Assembly: GCF_004360155.1 (NCBI RefSeq)
Contig: NZ_ML178727.1
Location: forward strand, 594-61,561
Length of the DNA stretch: 60,968 nucleotides
Source of the DNA: Paraglaciecola marina
GTDB taxonomy: Bacteria > Pseudomonadota > Gammaproteobacteria > Enterobacterales > Alteromonadaceae
Direction: 5' to 3'
In this document: piece after piece, positions 18,667-28,322 of the stretch
Position numbering within the stretch: position 1 is the first letter of the stretch
How the letters are laid out: each line of letters opens with the position of its first letter
Notes under the pieces: generated by a model
What the model was told of the DNA's origin: nothing
What the model saw: only the letters and a program-made list of their open reading frames with translations
The model's database searches: none
Position numbers and translations under genes: made by a program

Positions 18667-19456
18667 TGTATTCTTCTCCGTTTCGACATCTTTAGGCTAT
18701 GTATAATCGTTAATTAAGTAGCCATTAGAGCTAAAAAATCTCAACACTTCCAAGCACAATTATGTATTGATAAACATCATACTTTTTGATTAAGGGCTAG
18801 ATATTGTAAAAATTAACTTTAAAAAGCCTTTAGAGTTGATTGGATAATTAATTAAGTTCAATTGAGTGAGTAGGTTGCCCCATCTTTTTAAACTTTGGGC
18901 ACTGATAATTATTTGAATCTGTTTCATTTCTTAAATTTTTAATCTAAACCATAGTTTTTTCGGTATGTTTTCATATACCAAAAATGGTGTTTTGGGTCCA
19001 CAAATTACCCATAAAGATAAATATAAGCCACCGCAAAAATTTTCTGAAAGTCTCTATCAGACATAGGTATTTGAAATGATACGCTAATATTTTGGATTGT
19101 AAATTATGTGTTTTGCTTAAGTTTCATAATGGTTGATAAATTGTAATTGCTTGTAAGTTGTTGTTTTTATTGTGTTTATAATTAATATGATATTTTGTAT
19201 GTTTTATGTGTATGGAGTTCTTTATTACTCTAATACTTTAGTCTTGTTTTTCTATTTAACTGATTTATATGGATATTTTTCTATTTCAAAAGCTTTGTTT
19301 ATGCATACCTATACTTTTTTGAGATAAATTTCTATGTTCAAATAGTTTCCGTTGATTAGGAACATACATAAGCCACAACGGCATAATAAAAATAACTTAA
19401 CTTTTCTAGTATCGGATGACTGAGTAGTTAATATCTAAAAATATTAGGGTATAAAA
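18667..19456. promoter_or_regulatory. Long AT-rich leader upstream of the pilus-type operon
   Basis: There are 790 bases without a gene, very rich in A and T. A stem TTTTcGGTAT / ATACCaAAAA occurs at 18957-18984 with an 8-base loop. TATGTTC (19333-19339) and GAACATA (19360-19366) form an inverted pair about 95 bases before the subunit start and could be an operator. The Shine-Dalgarno TTAGGG precedes the 19457 ATG. No ORF with coding features was found. Confidence 0.45.
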
Positions 19457-19966
19457 ATGAATAAGAAAATCTTGGCTGCAGCACTACTAACAATTACTTC
19501 AAGTTCTGCTTTTGCAGCAAGTGAAACATTCCAAGCAACTGTAAATGCACTCTCAGATTCGAGTATTGCTAATACGACTGGATTACATTTTGGTGCGATG
19601 CAGCCTACTGCTGGTTCTGTTTGTACTATGGATGATGCTGGTGCGATATCAGGAGATTGTGATGCATCAAATGGTAATATTGCTATTGGTTTGGTTACTG
19701 TTTCTGGCCTTACCGCAAACACGCCTTTAAATGTAACTGTGTCTGGTAGTGCAGGGTCTAACGTAACATTTGCTTCAGTGATTGATATTGATAACGCCAC
19801 TGGAACTCATGACGCTATTGTTGATGCAACAACAACTGCTGTTGTAACTAATAGTACTGCAGATGATTTGGCTATCAATATTTATGGCTCTATGACTGTC
19901 GATACTGTGTTAACCCCTGGTGATACTTATACAGCTGACTACATTGTTGATGTTTCTTTTCAATAA
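19457..19966 (+). CDS. DUF4402-like exported subunit, putative pilus or fibre protein
   Basis: A 169-residue protein with a clear signal peptide cleaved at AFA-ASE (about residue 21). The mature part is rich in Thr, Ala, Val, Asp and Asn, is almost free of Lys and Arg, and has the pattern LHFGAMQPTAGSV followed by repeated beta strands and a final YIVDVSFQ. This matches DUF4402-type or pilin-like proteins. Two Cys residues (VCTMDD and GDCDAS) could form a disulfide. It is followed by a hairpin and then chaperone and usher genes, which supports a role as the structural subunit. Confidence 0.7.
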   Translation: MNKKILAAALLTITSSSAFAASETFQATVNALSDSSIANTTGLHFGAMQPTAGSVCTMDDAGAISGDCDASNGNIAIGLVTVSGLTANTPLNVTVSGSAGSNVTFASVIDIDNATGTHDAIVDATTTAVVTNSTADDLAINIYGSMTVDTVLTPGDTYTADYIVDVSFQ

Positions 19967-19985
19967 AAGTTAATCTATGAAAAAA

Positions 19986-20003
19986 GGCGGCATCTATGCC
20001 GCC
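19986..20003 (+). promoter_or_regulatory. Hairpin between subunit and chaperone genes
   Basis: GGCGGCA / TGCCGCC with a 4-base loop, 20 bases after the subunit stop. No T-run follows on +, while an A-run precedes it. A GC-rich stem here could stabilise the subunit mRNA or attenuate transcription into the chaperone gene, keeping subunit levels high. Confidence 0.5.
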
Positions 20004-20089
20004 TACCGCTTATCTACAAATTCGTTTTTGAGTATATAGCAGGCTCTCGCCCATTATATATTTATGTTTTATTTTGGATTATCCGAGCA

Positions 20090-20842
20090 ATGGTAAATTT
20101 GATTAAGATACTCACCCCTTTAGTTTTATTCATACTTTCACTAAATGTTAATGCGAATGTCGCACTATCTAAACATCGTTTGTTTTTTGACAATAATACT
20201 CGTACTGAAGCATTACAGCTTAGAAATACAGGCTCGGTTACCATGGAGTATAGTGCCGAGTTATCATTAGTTGAAATGACTGAGGAGGGGACACTACGTA
20301 AGATTGAAGCAGACCCATTCTCTGCAATAAAGCTGTTACGATTTTCACCCAAGCGAGGCACGATAGCACCCGGTGGTAGGCAGGCATTACGTTTTGCAGT
20401 TAGAAAACCTGCTAATTTACCAGTCGGAGAATACCGAGCTGTATTAAATCTAACTAGCACCTATACAGGCGGAAGCCTAGGTAATGTCAACCTGAATACA
20501 AAGCTCGCATATAACGTTCCAGTCATCATTCGTCATGGTAGAACAGAGGCGACAAGTGAGCTTCTTGAGCCAAAACTTGTGATGCTTGAAGACGTACCAC
20601 ATATCGAGGTTTGGCAGAGTCTTGATGGGAATCGATCATTATTTGGTAATTTTATTGCTACTGATAAAAATGGAAATGAAGTTGGGTTAGTTAATCACAT
20701 AGCAGCTTATATGCCATTGAGTCGTCGTAAAGTTTTAATCCCGTTAACCAAAGAAGTATCTGGTTTGGTTACGATCAAATATAATGAAATAGCGGAATTT
20801 GGTGGCAGTATAGAGTCAACTACCACGCTTGATATCGAATAG
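20090..20842 (+). CDS. PapD-like periplasmic pilus chaperone
   Basis: A 250-residue exported protein with its signal peptide ending at NVNA. The first Ig-like domain (VALSKHRLFFDNNTRTEALQ, then RFSPKRGTIAPGGRQALRF) shows the chaperone pattern, including the edge strand before an Arg-rich turn and KPANLPVGEYRAVL. The second domain begins near residue 140 (AYNVPVIIRHG). Such chaperones hold pilus subunits in the periplasm by donating a beta strand. It lies between the subunit and usher genes, 44 bases from the usher start. The assignment is supported by both sequence and context. Confidence 0.85.
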   Translation: MVNLIKILTPLVLFILSLNVNANVALSKHRLFFDNNTRTEALQLRNTGSVTMEYSAELSLVEMTEEGTLRKIEADPFSAIKLLRFSPKRGTIAPGGRQALRFAVRKPANLPVGEYRAVLNLTSTYTGGSLGNVNLNTKLAYNVPVIIRHGRTEATSELLEPKLVMLEDVPHIEVWQSLDGNRSLFGNFIATDKNGNEVGLVNHIAAYMPLSRRKVLIPLTKEVSGLVTIKYNEIAEFGGSIESTTTLDIE

Positions 20843-20886
20843 CTTGGAGTGGTGCATTTCCCCAAAGTGTCTATTTTCGTTTATTG

Positions 20887-23800
20887 ATGTTCGATAAAAT
20901 TAAGCTGTTTTATCATCAAAATGTAAGTTTATTGGTGAGTTCGGATAAGTATGTTTGTTACTTATTTTTACTCATGATTTTTCTATGCCTGTTATCTCCT
21001 AAAGCAATGGCGATAGAGTGTAAAAAACTAGCAAACTGGCAACGAGTAGATATTAATGAAGATGCATTACTATTACCCGTACTTAGATTAAATGGTAGAC
21101 CCATTTCAGCTAGTATTGATGTGTTTCCCCACAATGATCGATTCATGGTGCCCGTTTCGTCTCTAGAGTCGGTTTTTAAGTTAGGTTGGAGTATCGATAT
21201 TGCTGCAGCCACCTTCAATTTTAACAATTCAAGTCAGCTTATTGATTTTTGTGATTTTGACATTGACCTAACAGAGCAAGACGATCCCCATGGGTATTTT
21301 TGGGCGAGAGATGATTTTGATATCTATATAGATCTTAGAGCCTTGGATACGATTTTAGGGGGGAGTTATGCTTTTAATTATGAATTACTCCACTTAAATA
21401 TATTTAACGATAAGCCTTTTCCTGGCTTAAAAAATGAAGTTACCGTCACTGTGCCAACGTTCGAAGGACCAGCGGAAATGCAACCTTCTAGAAGGGTTGC
21501 CGATCAATATCATGTTATTTCTCCCCCTTTAATTCACTATAGGGTCAATGGTTCTCATGATTCAAGCTTAGGTACATCAAAGTTAAGTGGCAATTTAAAC
21601 AGCTTTTTTGATTTATTTAAGCACGAAACTGAGCTGCGTATAAACGCTAATCAAGATACCAGTAATCAATACCTGCGGCTAAGTAAAAATTTAGACATCA
21701 GTGGCGCTGACCAATCCGTGAGCCTATTAAGATACGAATTAGGGGATATACAGTTACACAGTGATGAGCTTATCTATAGCTCCAAACAAGGTGCTGGCGT
21801 ATCTATATTTAATTTCGATCCAAACTACTCCCGCTCATTTACAACTTCAACACTAGAGGAGGTTGTACTACCTGGTTGGAGAGTACAATTGTTTCGAAAC
21901 GGTCAATTTATAGCAGAGGTGTTTAGCGACGATGAAAATAGAGCCGTGTTTGAAAATGTTGATACATTTTATGGCAATAATTTGTTCGAGTTTAAATTGT
22001 ATGGACCTGAAGGTCAGCAAGAAACCCGAACTCAAACCATCAATGTTGGCAATGAACAGCTATCTCCTGGCCGGTTTAACTATTTAGTAAATGTATCAGA
22101 TGCAAGTAAGCGTTTTATTGATGAAGATAATGAAGAGAGCACATTTGACAAAAATGTTTCTGGATTAATTTCCTATGGATTAACTGGTAATACAACAATA
22201 GAAGCATCCGTTCATTCGTTGCAGGGAGCAGGACAAAAACAAAAATACCTATCTTCAGCTTTATATATGAATTTCTCAGCTGCAGCGTTCAAGAGTCAAG
22301 TTGTAAAGGATCTGAATGCCGGCGGTGCGATTTTTACTGGTATTAATACAAGCCTTTTTGATAATAGATTACGTGCGAACCTAAGTTATCGGATTTTTAA
22401 TAACTTTGAAAGTGATGCTTATGCCGCTTCTCGTGACTTAAAATCAGAAACTCGTACGCGCTTTAATGGAAGGCTTGATTGGTTAAGAGGCGCTAGCTGG
22501 GGATTAAATTACTTGCATCGTAGCTATAATAACCAATCAGATGACAACGTATATTCAGTCAATTTTAATAAAAACCTACTAGGTGGGACATTTTCAACAA
22601 CACTGAGTCGAAATGAAGGTATTGAAGATGAAACCTTAGGACAGACCCTTTATTGGTCGAAAAATTTTTCTGGATGGCAAATATCTAATTCAATGTCTTG
22701 GTTGCCCTTTGATAATCAAAAGGTTTTAAATTACTACTCTAATATTCGATGGCCTCAGCAATATATTACTTATAATGAAAGTAGAATTGATTACAGGCCC
22801 TCAAGGGAACACAAATTTGAATTAAGACACCAACTGAATTGGAGAAGAAAACAGTTTAATTTACAGTTTGGTACAACTGTAAATAATGGTGGTGAGTGGA
22901 CAGTGAACATTGGTATCGCTGGGGATATCGAATACAACCCTTATGAAAAGGCCCTTGATTTTTACCAACCTAGGGGATCGAATACAGCTAATATAAGGGC
23001 TTTTGCTTTTTTAGATAATAATCGTAATTCAATTTTTGATAGTGATGATTCAGCATTAAATGCTGTGACTGTTTCTGGAAATCATGCATGGCGAGAGTTA
23101 AAAACCAATCAAATGGGGAACATTCAATTAGCAACGACAAAGCGTGAGCAAAGAATTTCAATAGATGACGCTAGTTTACCTGACCCATATATGTCTGCGA
23201 TCGACGAAATGGTTTTGGTAAATACGCACAAGGGAGGCGTTAATACCGTTTCCTTACCCGTAGTGACCTTTAACGATATTGAAGGGGCTGTTTATCGAGT
23301 GAAAAATAATAATAGCCGAGGTGCATCCGATCTTAAAATACGCTTAATTAATCAAGATTTTGAGCTTATAGCTGAAACTATTTCAGAAGTAGATGGCTTT
23401 TTCTTTTTTACACAAATACCCCCTGGGCATTACCAGATTCAAGTCGACCCTGATTTCCTTACCCTAAATGAATTAACCATTTTAAATCTACCAAAAATTA
23501 TTGAAGCTCCAAGTGAGGGAGATTCAGTGAGGATCAACGATCTCTTATTAGTTAATCTGGTTACAAGTGAGTTTGCTGAAATTGTTACATCAGAACAAAA
23601 AGAGTTGTACTTTGTTCAGCTTGGCGCCTTTAAGAAGTTTCGGTCAATTTATGAAGTGATTAAATATCTACCAACCGATGAGTTTAATTTAAAGATATTC
23701 CGTAATCATGAAACAGCCATGAGCCATGTTGCAATAGGTGGATTTAAAACAATCGATGAAGCAAAAAGAGCAATAAAGCGGATAACCCATATACAGCCAC

Positions 23801-24168
23801 TTAAACATATTTTTATTACTAGAGGTGAGAGATATTATTCTTCAGGGTGGGATTTAGAGTTTCAACTGAATGATTTTAGTGATTATATAAATGCTTCTCA
23901 TAAAAAAATAAAGTTAGCGGACCCTAAAATGCGTCTATGTCAGCTAGCATCCTATCGTTCAATGACCTCAATAAGGCAAGTTTTGTTTGATAATCAACCC
24001 AATGTACATATTGTCAGGCGTTTAGTTTCAGGTAAGCGTTTTTATACACTATTGGGAGATTTGAAAAAGACATCTAAAAGTTGTGCATCTGAATTTCAGG
24101 GCCTAACTCCGGAATTGCCGATTGAAATTAGTATCAAGAAAATAGTGGCAAGCTTAGATGAGTCTTAA
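20887..24168 (+). CDS. Usher-type outer-membrane protein with C-terminal SPOR-like repeats
   Basis: About 1093 residues. After a hydrophobic export segment (residues about 20-40) there is an N-terminal domain, then a barrel region. The barrel contains a plug-like stretch near residues 325-380 (LPGWRVQLFRNGQFIAEV, then YGNNLFEFKLYGPEG) typical of pilus ushers. Residues about 700-740 (RAFAFLDNNRNSIFDSDD) and 800-870 are beta-sandwich domains. The last 190 residues are unusual: YFVQLGAFKKF (about 905) and RLCQLASYRSM (about 1015) start two SPOR-like repeats. SPOR domains bind denuded peptidoglycan, so the usher may be tethered to the cell wall. The start is ATG 20887, just after an in-frame TTG. 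Confidence 0.8.
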   Translation: MFDKIKLFYHQNVSLLVSSDKYVCYLFLLMIFLCLLSPKAMAIECKKLANWQRVDINEDALLLPVLRLNGRPISASIDVFPHNDRFMVPVSSLESVFKLGWSIDIAAATFNFNNSSQLIDFCDFDIDLTEQDDPHGYFWARDDFDIYIDLRALDTILGGSYAFNYELLHLNIFNDKPFPGLKNEVTVTVPTFEGPAEMQPSRRVADQYHVISPPLIHYRVNGSHDSSLGTSKLSGNLNSFFDLFKHETELRINANQDTSNQYLRLSKNLDISGADQSVSLLRYELGDIQLHSDELIYSSKQGAGVSIFNFDPNYSRSFTTSTLEEVVLPGWRVQLFRNGQFIAEVFSDDENRAVFENVDTFYGNNLFEFKLYGPEGQQETRTQTINVGNEQLSPGRFNYLVNVSDASKRFIDEDNEESTFDKNVSGLISYGLTGNTTIEASVHSLQGAGQKQKYLSSALYMNFSAAAFKSQVVKDLNAGGAIFTGINTSLFDNRLRANLSYRIFNNFESDAYAASRDLKSETRTRFNGRLDWLRGASWGLNYLHRSYNNQSDDNVYSVNFNKNLLGGTFSTTLSRNEGIEDETLGQTLYWSKNFSGWQISNSMSWLPFDNQKVLNYYSNIRWPQQYITYNESRIDYRPSREHKFELRHQLNWRRKQFNLQFGTTVNNGGEWTVNIGIAGDIEYNPYEKALDFYQPRGSNTANIRAFAFLDNNRNSIFDSDDSALNAVTVSGNHAWRELKTNQMGNIQLATTKREQRISIDDASLPDPYMSAIDEMVLVNTHKGGVNTVSLPVVTFNDIEGAVYRVKNNNSRGASDLKIRLINQDFELIAETISEVDGFFFFTQIPPGHYQIQVDPDFLTLNELTILNLPKIIEAPSEGDSVRINDLLLVNLVTSEFAEIVTSEQKELYFVQLGAFKKFRSIYEVIKYLPTDEFNLKIFRNHETAMSHVAIGGFKTIDEAKRAIKRITHIQPLKHIFITRGERYYSSGWDLEFQLNDFSDYINASHKKIKLADPKMRLCQLASYRSMTSIRQVLFDNQPNVHIVRRLVSGKRFYTLLGDLKKTSKSCASEFQGLTPELPIEISIKKIVASLDES

Positions 24169-24240
24169 AGGCTATAAAAGTGTGTGGCGATTATTAAGCT
24201 ATTAGAAGATGAGGGGCAACCCAAAAAGCACGGCTTGGTA

Positions 24241-25803
24241 CTAGCGATACTTTTTAAACCACAAAGCGACTAAAAATAATATTAAAGATAAGCTCCAAAT
24301 AGTGATATTTCCAAATGAGCGGTACAAGGTGTAACCGGATACTTGCTTAATTTGGTCGCTAAGCACGGCCGCTTCAAATTGTGGTAATCGACTTTGGACT
24401 TCTCCGGTGTGATCGATAAAAGCAGTAATGCCATTATTGGTTGCACGTAATACTGGAAGACCAAATTCTTTTGCTCTGACTTGGGCAATTTCTAAGTGTT
24501 GGTCTGGTCCATGTGATGCACCAAACCAAGCGTCGTTACTAACGGTAACGATAAAATCTGTGTTGTGGTATAGGTTGGCAGATATCTGTGTTGGAAAAGC
24601 AATTTCAAAACAAATAGCGGGAGCAAAGTGATAGCCTTTTGCGAGTAAATTTTCTTGTTTATGAGCGCCTCGACTAAAAGAAGACATGGGCAAGTCAAAG
24701 ATGGGGGCTAAGCCTCTTATCCAGTTTTCAAATGGAATGAACTCACCTATGGGGAGTAAATGATGCTTCGAAAATCTATTATTATGGAAATAGTGATAGT
24801 GCCCTTTATTGAGGTTTTCATGTTCAGTTGAAGGTGCATTTTTTAGGCCGAGTCCAATTAAATTGTTGTAAGCTTCTCGGGTTTCGAAGTTGTAATTGAC
24901 TATGCCTGTTATAAAACCAGCTTGATTTTTAGCCGCCACTTGGTCAAGCTCTACAAGGTACTCTTGTGCAATGGGCTCTAGCTTTGGAATGGCAGCCTCC
25001 GGCCAAATTATGACATCACTTTCCCAATATGCTTCTGTCATATTGCGATATTTTTCCATAGTGGGTTGGTCTTGTTCAGGAGTCCAGCGCAGCTCTTGTT
25101 GGATATTACCTTGGACCATCGCAATATTAACGAGTTCGCCCGTAGGTTTAGCCCATTGGTAGGTATTTAACACCGCACCTGAAACAAGCATCACAGAGGT
25201 TAACAAGGCTAGTTGCAACCATTTTTTGCTAGGTATCCAAACGGCTATGCTGGCACAAAGCAGCGCAACTATAGTGCTCACACCTATTTCGCCTATTACT
25301 GGCATCCATCCCGATAGAGGCCCTGTTAGCTGAGCATATCCTAGAGATAACCAAGGGAAACCAGTAAACAACCAGCCTCGTAGTGTTTCGAAAAACAGCC
25401 AAATAAAAGGTAGCGCTAAAGGCCAGTGTTTAATATCAAAATATCTTTTTATTAATAAACTCGCTAAGGCAGGGTAAATAGCTAAATAACTACATAAAAG
25501 CAGCATTAAGGCAATGGAGGCGATTAAAGGAATGCCTCCAAAATCCGCAATGCTTACGTGGACCCAACTAATACCTGCACCAAACCAGCCTAGCCCAAAG
25601 GCAAAGCCTAATTTAAAAGCTTGGTTTTTTGGTACACTTGATAATAGGTAGATAAAGCTAGAATAGCCCAGTAACATTAGCCACCAAAGAGAAAAGGGGG
25701 CGTAACAAAAAGTTAAGCTAACACCAGATAGTAAAGCGAGAAATAACTTCCCTTTTAATGGCATTTGCTTAACTTTTGACAAGGTGTTGTTGTTAGCCTT
25801 CAT
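24241..25803 (-). CDS. lnt: Apolipoprotein N-acyltransferase
   Basis: Adds the third acyl chain to the N terminus of lipoproteins in the inner membrane. The 520 residues comprise N-terminal membrane helices (roughly residues 15-210) and then a nitrilase-like periplasmic domain with the catalytic triad: Glu in IWPEAAIPKLEP, a Lys in the middle and Cys in APAICFEIAFP. A final C-terminal helix anchors it. The start overlaps the corC stop by 11 bases. Last gene of the miaB-ybeZ-ybeY-corC-lnt operon, as in E. coli. Confidence 0.96.
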   Translation of the reverse strand: MKANNNTLSKVKQMPLKGKLFLALLSGVSLTFCYAPFSLWWLMLLGYSSFIYLLSSVPKNQAFKLGFAFGLGWFGAGISWVHVSIADFGGIPLIASIALMLLLCSYLAIYPALASLLIKRYFDIKHWPLALPFIWLFFETLRGWLFTGFPWLSLGYAQLTGPLSGWMPVIGEIGVSTIVALLCASIAVWIPSKKWLQLALLTSVMLVSGAVLNTYQWAKPTGELVNIAMVQGNIQQELRWTPEQDQPTMEKYRNMTEAYWESDVIIWPEAAIPKLEPIAQEYLVELDQVAAKNQAGFITGIVNYNFETREAYNNLIGLGLKNAPSTEHENLNKGHYHYFHNNRFSKHHLLPIGEFIPFENWIRGLAPIFDLPMSSFSRGAHKQENLLAKGYHFAPAICFEIAFPTQISANLYHNTDFIVTVSNDAWFGASHGPDQHLEIAQVRAKEFGLPVLRATNNGITAFIDHTGEVQSRLPQFEAAVLSDQIKQVSGYTLYRSFGNITIWSLSLILFLVALWFKKYR

Positions 25804-26653
25804 CTTCTGGCAAAGTAACCTTTAACTGCAGTAGCCTGCGTTTATCGGAGTTAGTTACTTTAAATTCTATGCCATTTATGGTGACTTTTTCGTCTCTTTG
25901 TGGAAGGTGGCCGAATGCTTTTAGAACAATACCGCCAATAGTGTCGGCATCTTCTTCATTAAAGTTAGTTTCAAAAAACTTATTGAAATCCTCTAAAGTA
26001 GTTAATGCTTTTACTGAGTAAGTGTATTTATTAAGAGGGCGAATACCGTCGTAATCGTCTTCTTCTACGTCATGCTCATCTTCTATTTCACCAACAATGA
26101 GTTCTAGTATGTCTTCAATGGTAACTAATCCAGAGACACCACCATATTCATCAACAACTATGGCCATGTGGTAGCGTTTTTGTCTAAACTCTTTTAATAA
26201 TACATCCACACGTTTACTTTCTGGGACAATCACCGCAGGACGTAATATATTTTTTAATTCAAACTCTTTGCCTGGGATAAATGCATACTCTAGTAAGTCT
26301 TTAGCGAGCAATATGCCTTCAATGTGATCTTTATCTTCATTAATAACGGGAAAACGTGAGTGTGCCGACTCCAGTAATATGGGGAGAAACTCTTCCACAT
26401 TTTGATCGATTTCTATGGTTCTCATTTGTGCGCGAGGGATCATGATGTCCCTTACTCGCATCTCACTGACTTCCATGACACCTTCGATCATTTCCTTGGT
26501 TTCAGGATTGATGACCTCGCGTTGCTCGGCTTCTGCAATGACACCAAACAACTCTTCCTTATTTTGCGGCTCTCCCGTAAAGGTCTGGACTATCTTATCT
26601 ATCCAGCCTTTGTTGGCAGAACCGTTTGTAGACGGGGGATTATCTTCGCTCAT
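25793..26653 (-). CDS. corC: CBS-domain CorC-family protein
   Basis: A 286-residue cytoplasmic protein. Two CBS domains lie at about residues 65-190 ([11 protein letters not shown] and the second repeat [20 protein letters not shown]), and a C-terminal CorC/HlyC transporter-associated domain at about 200-282. In enterobacteria CorC is linked to magnesium and cobalt efflux. It sits between ybeY and lnt in the conserved operon and overlaps lnt. Confidence 0.94.
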   Translation of the reverse strand: MSEDNPPSTNGSANKGWIDKIVQTFTGEPQNKEELFGVIAEAEQREVINPETKEMIEGVMEVSEMRVRDIMIPRAQMRTIEIDQNVEEFLPILLESAHSRFPVINEDKDHIEGILLAKDLLEYAFIPGKEFELKNILRPAVIVPESKRVDVLLKEFRQKRYHMAIVVDEYGGVSGLVTIEDILELIVGEIEDEHDVEEDDYDGIRPLNKYTYSVKALTTLEDFNKFFETNFNEEDADTIGGIVLKAFGHLPQRDEKVTINGIEFKVTNSDKRRLLQLKVTLPEDEG

Positions 26654-26730
26654 GATCTCGTTATTTTGTGGTTTAGTAATTATATTAACAAACTGTTGAA
26701 GCTTAGCTTGCTGTATCTAGATCTGCATCA

Positions 26731-27219
26731 TTAATGATCTTGGTAGGGGTCGTCAATGGATAATTGTTTTAAAATGGCAATTTCTATTGCTTCCATTTCA
26801 TTTGCTTCTGCTTCTTCAATATGGTCAAAGCCTAATAAATGCAAGCAACCATGGATAATCATATGTGCCCAATGATCGAGGTTTTGTTTGTTTTGTTGTT
26901 TGGCTTCAGTCTCTACTACTTGACTACAAATGACTAAATCGCCTAAAAATGCTGGCATTTCATCTAGTTCACTAACATCTGATTGAAAGACAATATCTGG
27001 CATTTCAAATGGAAAAGACAATACATTTGTAGGGCTGTCTTTTCCTCTAAACTCGCAGTTAAGTGCCTGACTTTCTTTAATATCAACTATGCGCACTGTG
27101 ATTTCTTGCTGAGTTAAGTTTTGATGGAGTAGGACGGTATCAAGCCACAACTGCACATTGTCTAGAGTAGGAATAACCTTAGAGGTTGTGGCGATTTGTA
27201 AATCAATAATTGCGCTCAC
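26731..27219 (-). CDS. ybeY: Endoribonuclease YbeY, rRNA maturation factor
   Basis: A 162-residue metal-dependent endoribonuclease for 16S rRNA 3-prime maturation and ribosome quality control. The zinc motif HGCLHLLGFDH (H-x3-H-x5-H) is intact near residue 124. The upstream conserved segment SPTNVLSFPFE matches the family. It is 11 bases downstream of ybeZ. Confidence 0.96.
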   Translation of the reverse strand: MSAIIDLQIATTSKVIPTLDNVQLWLDTVLLHQNLTQQEITVRIVDIKESQALNCEFRGKDSPTNVLSFPFEMPDIVFQSDVSELDEMPAFLGDLVICSQVVETEAKQQNKQNLDHWAHMIIHGCLHLLGFDHIEEAEANEMEAIEIAILKQLSIDDPYQDH

Positions 27220-27230
27220 AGAGTCATCAC

Positions 27231-28274
27231 TTAAGTATTGTCCTGCTGCTTGGCTAAGGCTTCCTGTTGTGCTTTCTTTTCAAGGCGCTCTTTTTCTTTT
27301 TGGCCCTCGTATTCTTCATACGCTGTTACAATTCTGGCAACAACTGGGTGACGAACCACATCTCCGGCGCTGAAAAAGTTAAATGAAATATCATTTACAT
27401 CTTTAAGTACTTCAATAGAATGTCTTAGCCCTGAGCGTACCCCACGTGGTAAATCTACTTGAGTAATATCGCCGGTAATTACCGCTTGAGAGTTAAAACC
27501 AATTCGAGTTAAGAACATTTTCATTTGTTCAACCGTGGTATTTTGGCTTTCATCTAGAATTATAAAAGCGTCATTTAAAGTACGGCCACGCATATAGGCG
27601 AGGGGAGCAACTTCAATGACATTACGCTCAATGAGTTTTTCTACTTTTTCAAACCCCAACATTTCGAACAAGGCATCGTATAAAGGTCGTAGGTAAGGAT
27701 CGACTTTTTGCGAGAGGTCTCCCGGCAAAAAGCCTAATTTTTCACCCGCTTCTACCGCTGGGCGAGTTAACAAAATACGACGAATTTCTTGTCTTTCTAA
27801 TGCTTCAACTGCACAAGCTACTGCTAGATATGTTTTACCCGTCCCTGCAGGTCCAATACCAAAACTAATATCGTGATTCATTATATTAGCTACATACTGT
27901 GACTGATTAGGATTGCGAGGTTTAATCACGCCGCGCTTAGTTTTTATATGGATTTCTTTACCGTAATGACCCGCTTCAGCGCGCTCTAGGCATTTTGATT
28001 CTTGGATTGCTAAATGCACTTTATCTGGTTGAATATCGGGTATTTCGCCTCTAATGGGCTGAGTTTCTAAATATAGCAATTTTAGTAATTCGACAGCCCC
28101 ACTAGACTGCTGAGGTAGACCAGTCACTTTGAATTCATTATTTCGGTAGGTAATTTCTACCCCAAGCCTACGCTCTATTTGTTTGATGTTGTCATCAAAT
28201 GGGCCACATAAACTTGATAAACGTTTGTGGTCTGAAGGCTCTAATAAAAATTCACTGCTTGTAAGTTCGCTCAA
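27231..28274 (-). CDS. ybeZ: PhoH-like ATPase YbeZ
   Basis: A 347-residue PhoH-type ATPase thought to partner YbeY in RNA maturation. Walker A is GPAGTGKTYLA and Walker B is FIILDESQN, followed by TRIGFNSQAVITGD. The N-terminal KH-like stretch (about residues 20-75) precedes the ATPase domain. The C-terminal tail is charged (EEYEGQKEKERLEKKAQQ), likely a helix. Confidence 0.94.
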   Translation of the reverse strand: MSELTSSEFLLEPSDHKRLSSLCGPFDDNIKQIERRLGVEITYRNNEFKVTGLPQQSSGAVELLKLLYLETQPIRGEIPDIQPDKVHLAIQESKCLERAEAGHYGKEIHIKTKRGVIKPRNPNQSQYVANIMNHDISFGIGPAGTGKTYLAVACAVEALERQEIRRILLTRPAVEAGEKLGFLPGDLSQKVDPYLRPLYDALFEMLGFEKVEKLIERNVIEVAPLAYMRGRTLNDAFIILDESQNTTVEQMKMFLTRIGFNSQAVITGDITQVDLPRGVRSGLRHSIEVLKDVNDISFNFFSAGDVVRHPVVARIVTAYEEYEGQKEKERLEKKAQQEALAKQQDNT

Positions 28275-28322
28275 GTATTTACTCTCTACTTTTTTATGTG
28301 TTTATTTATTTATTTTTTCAAA

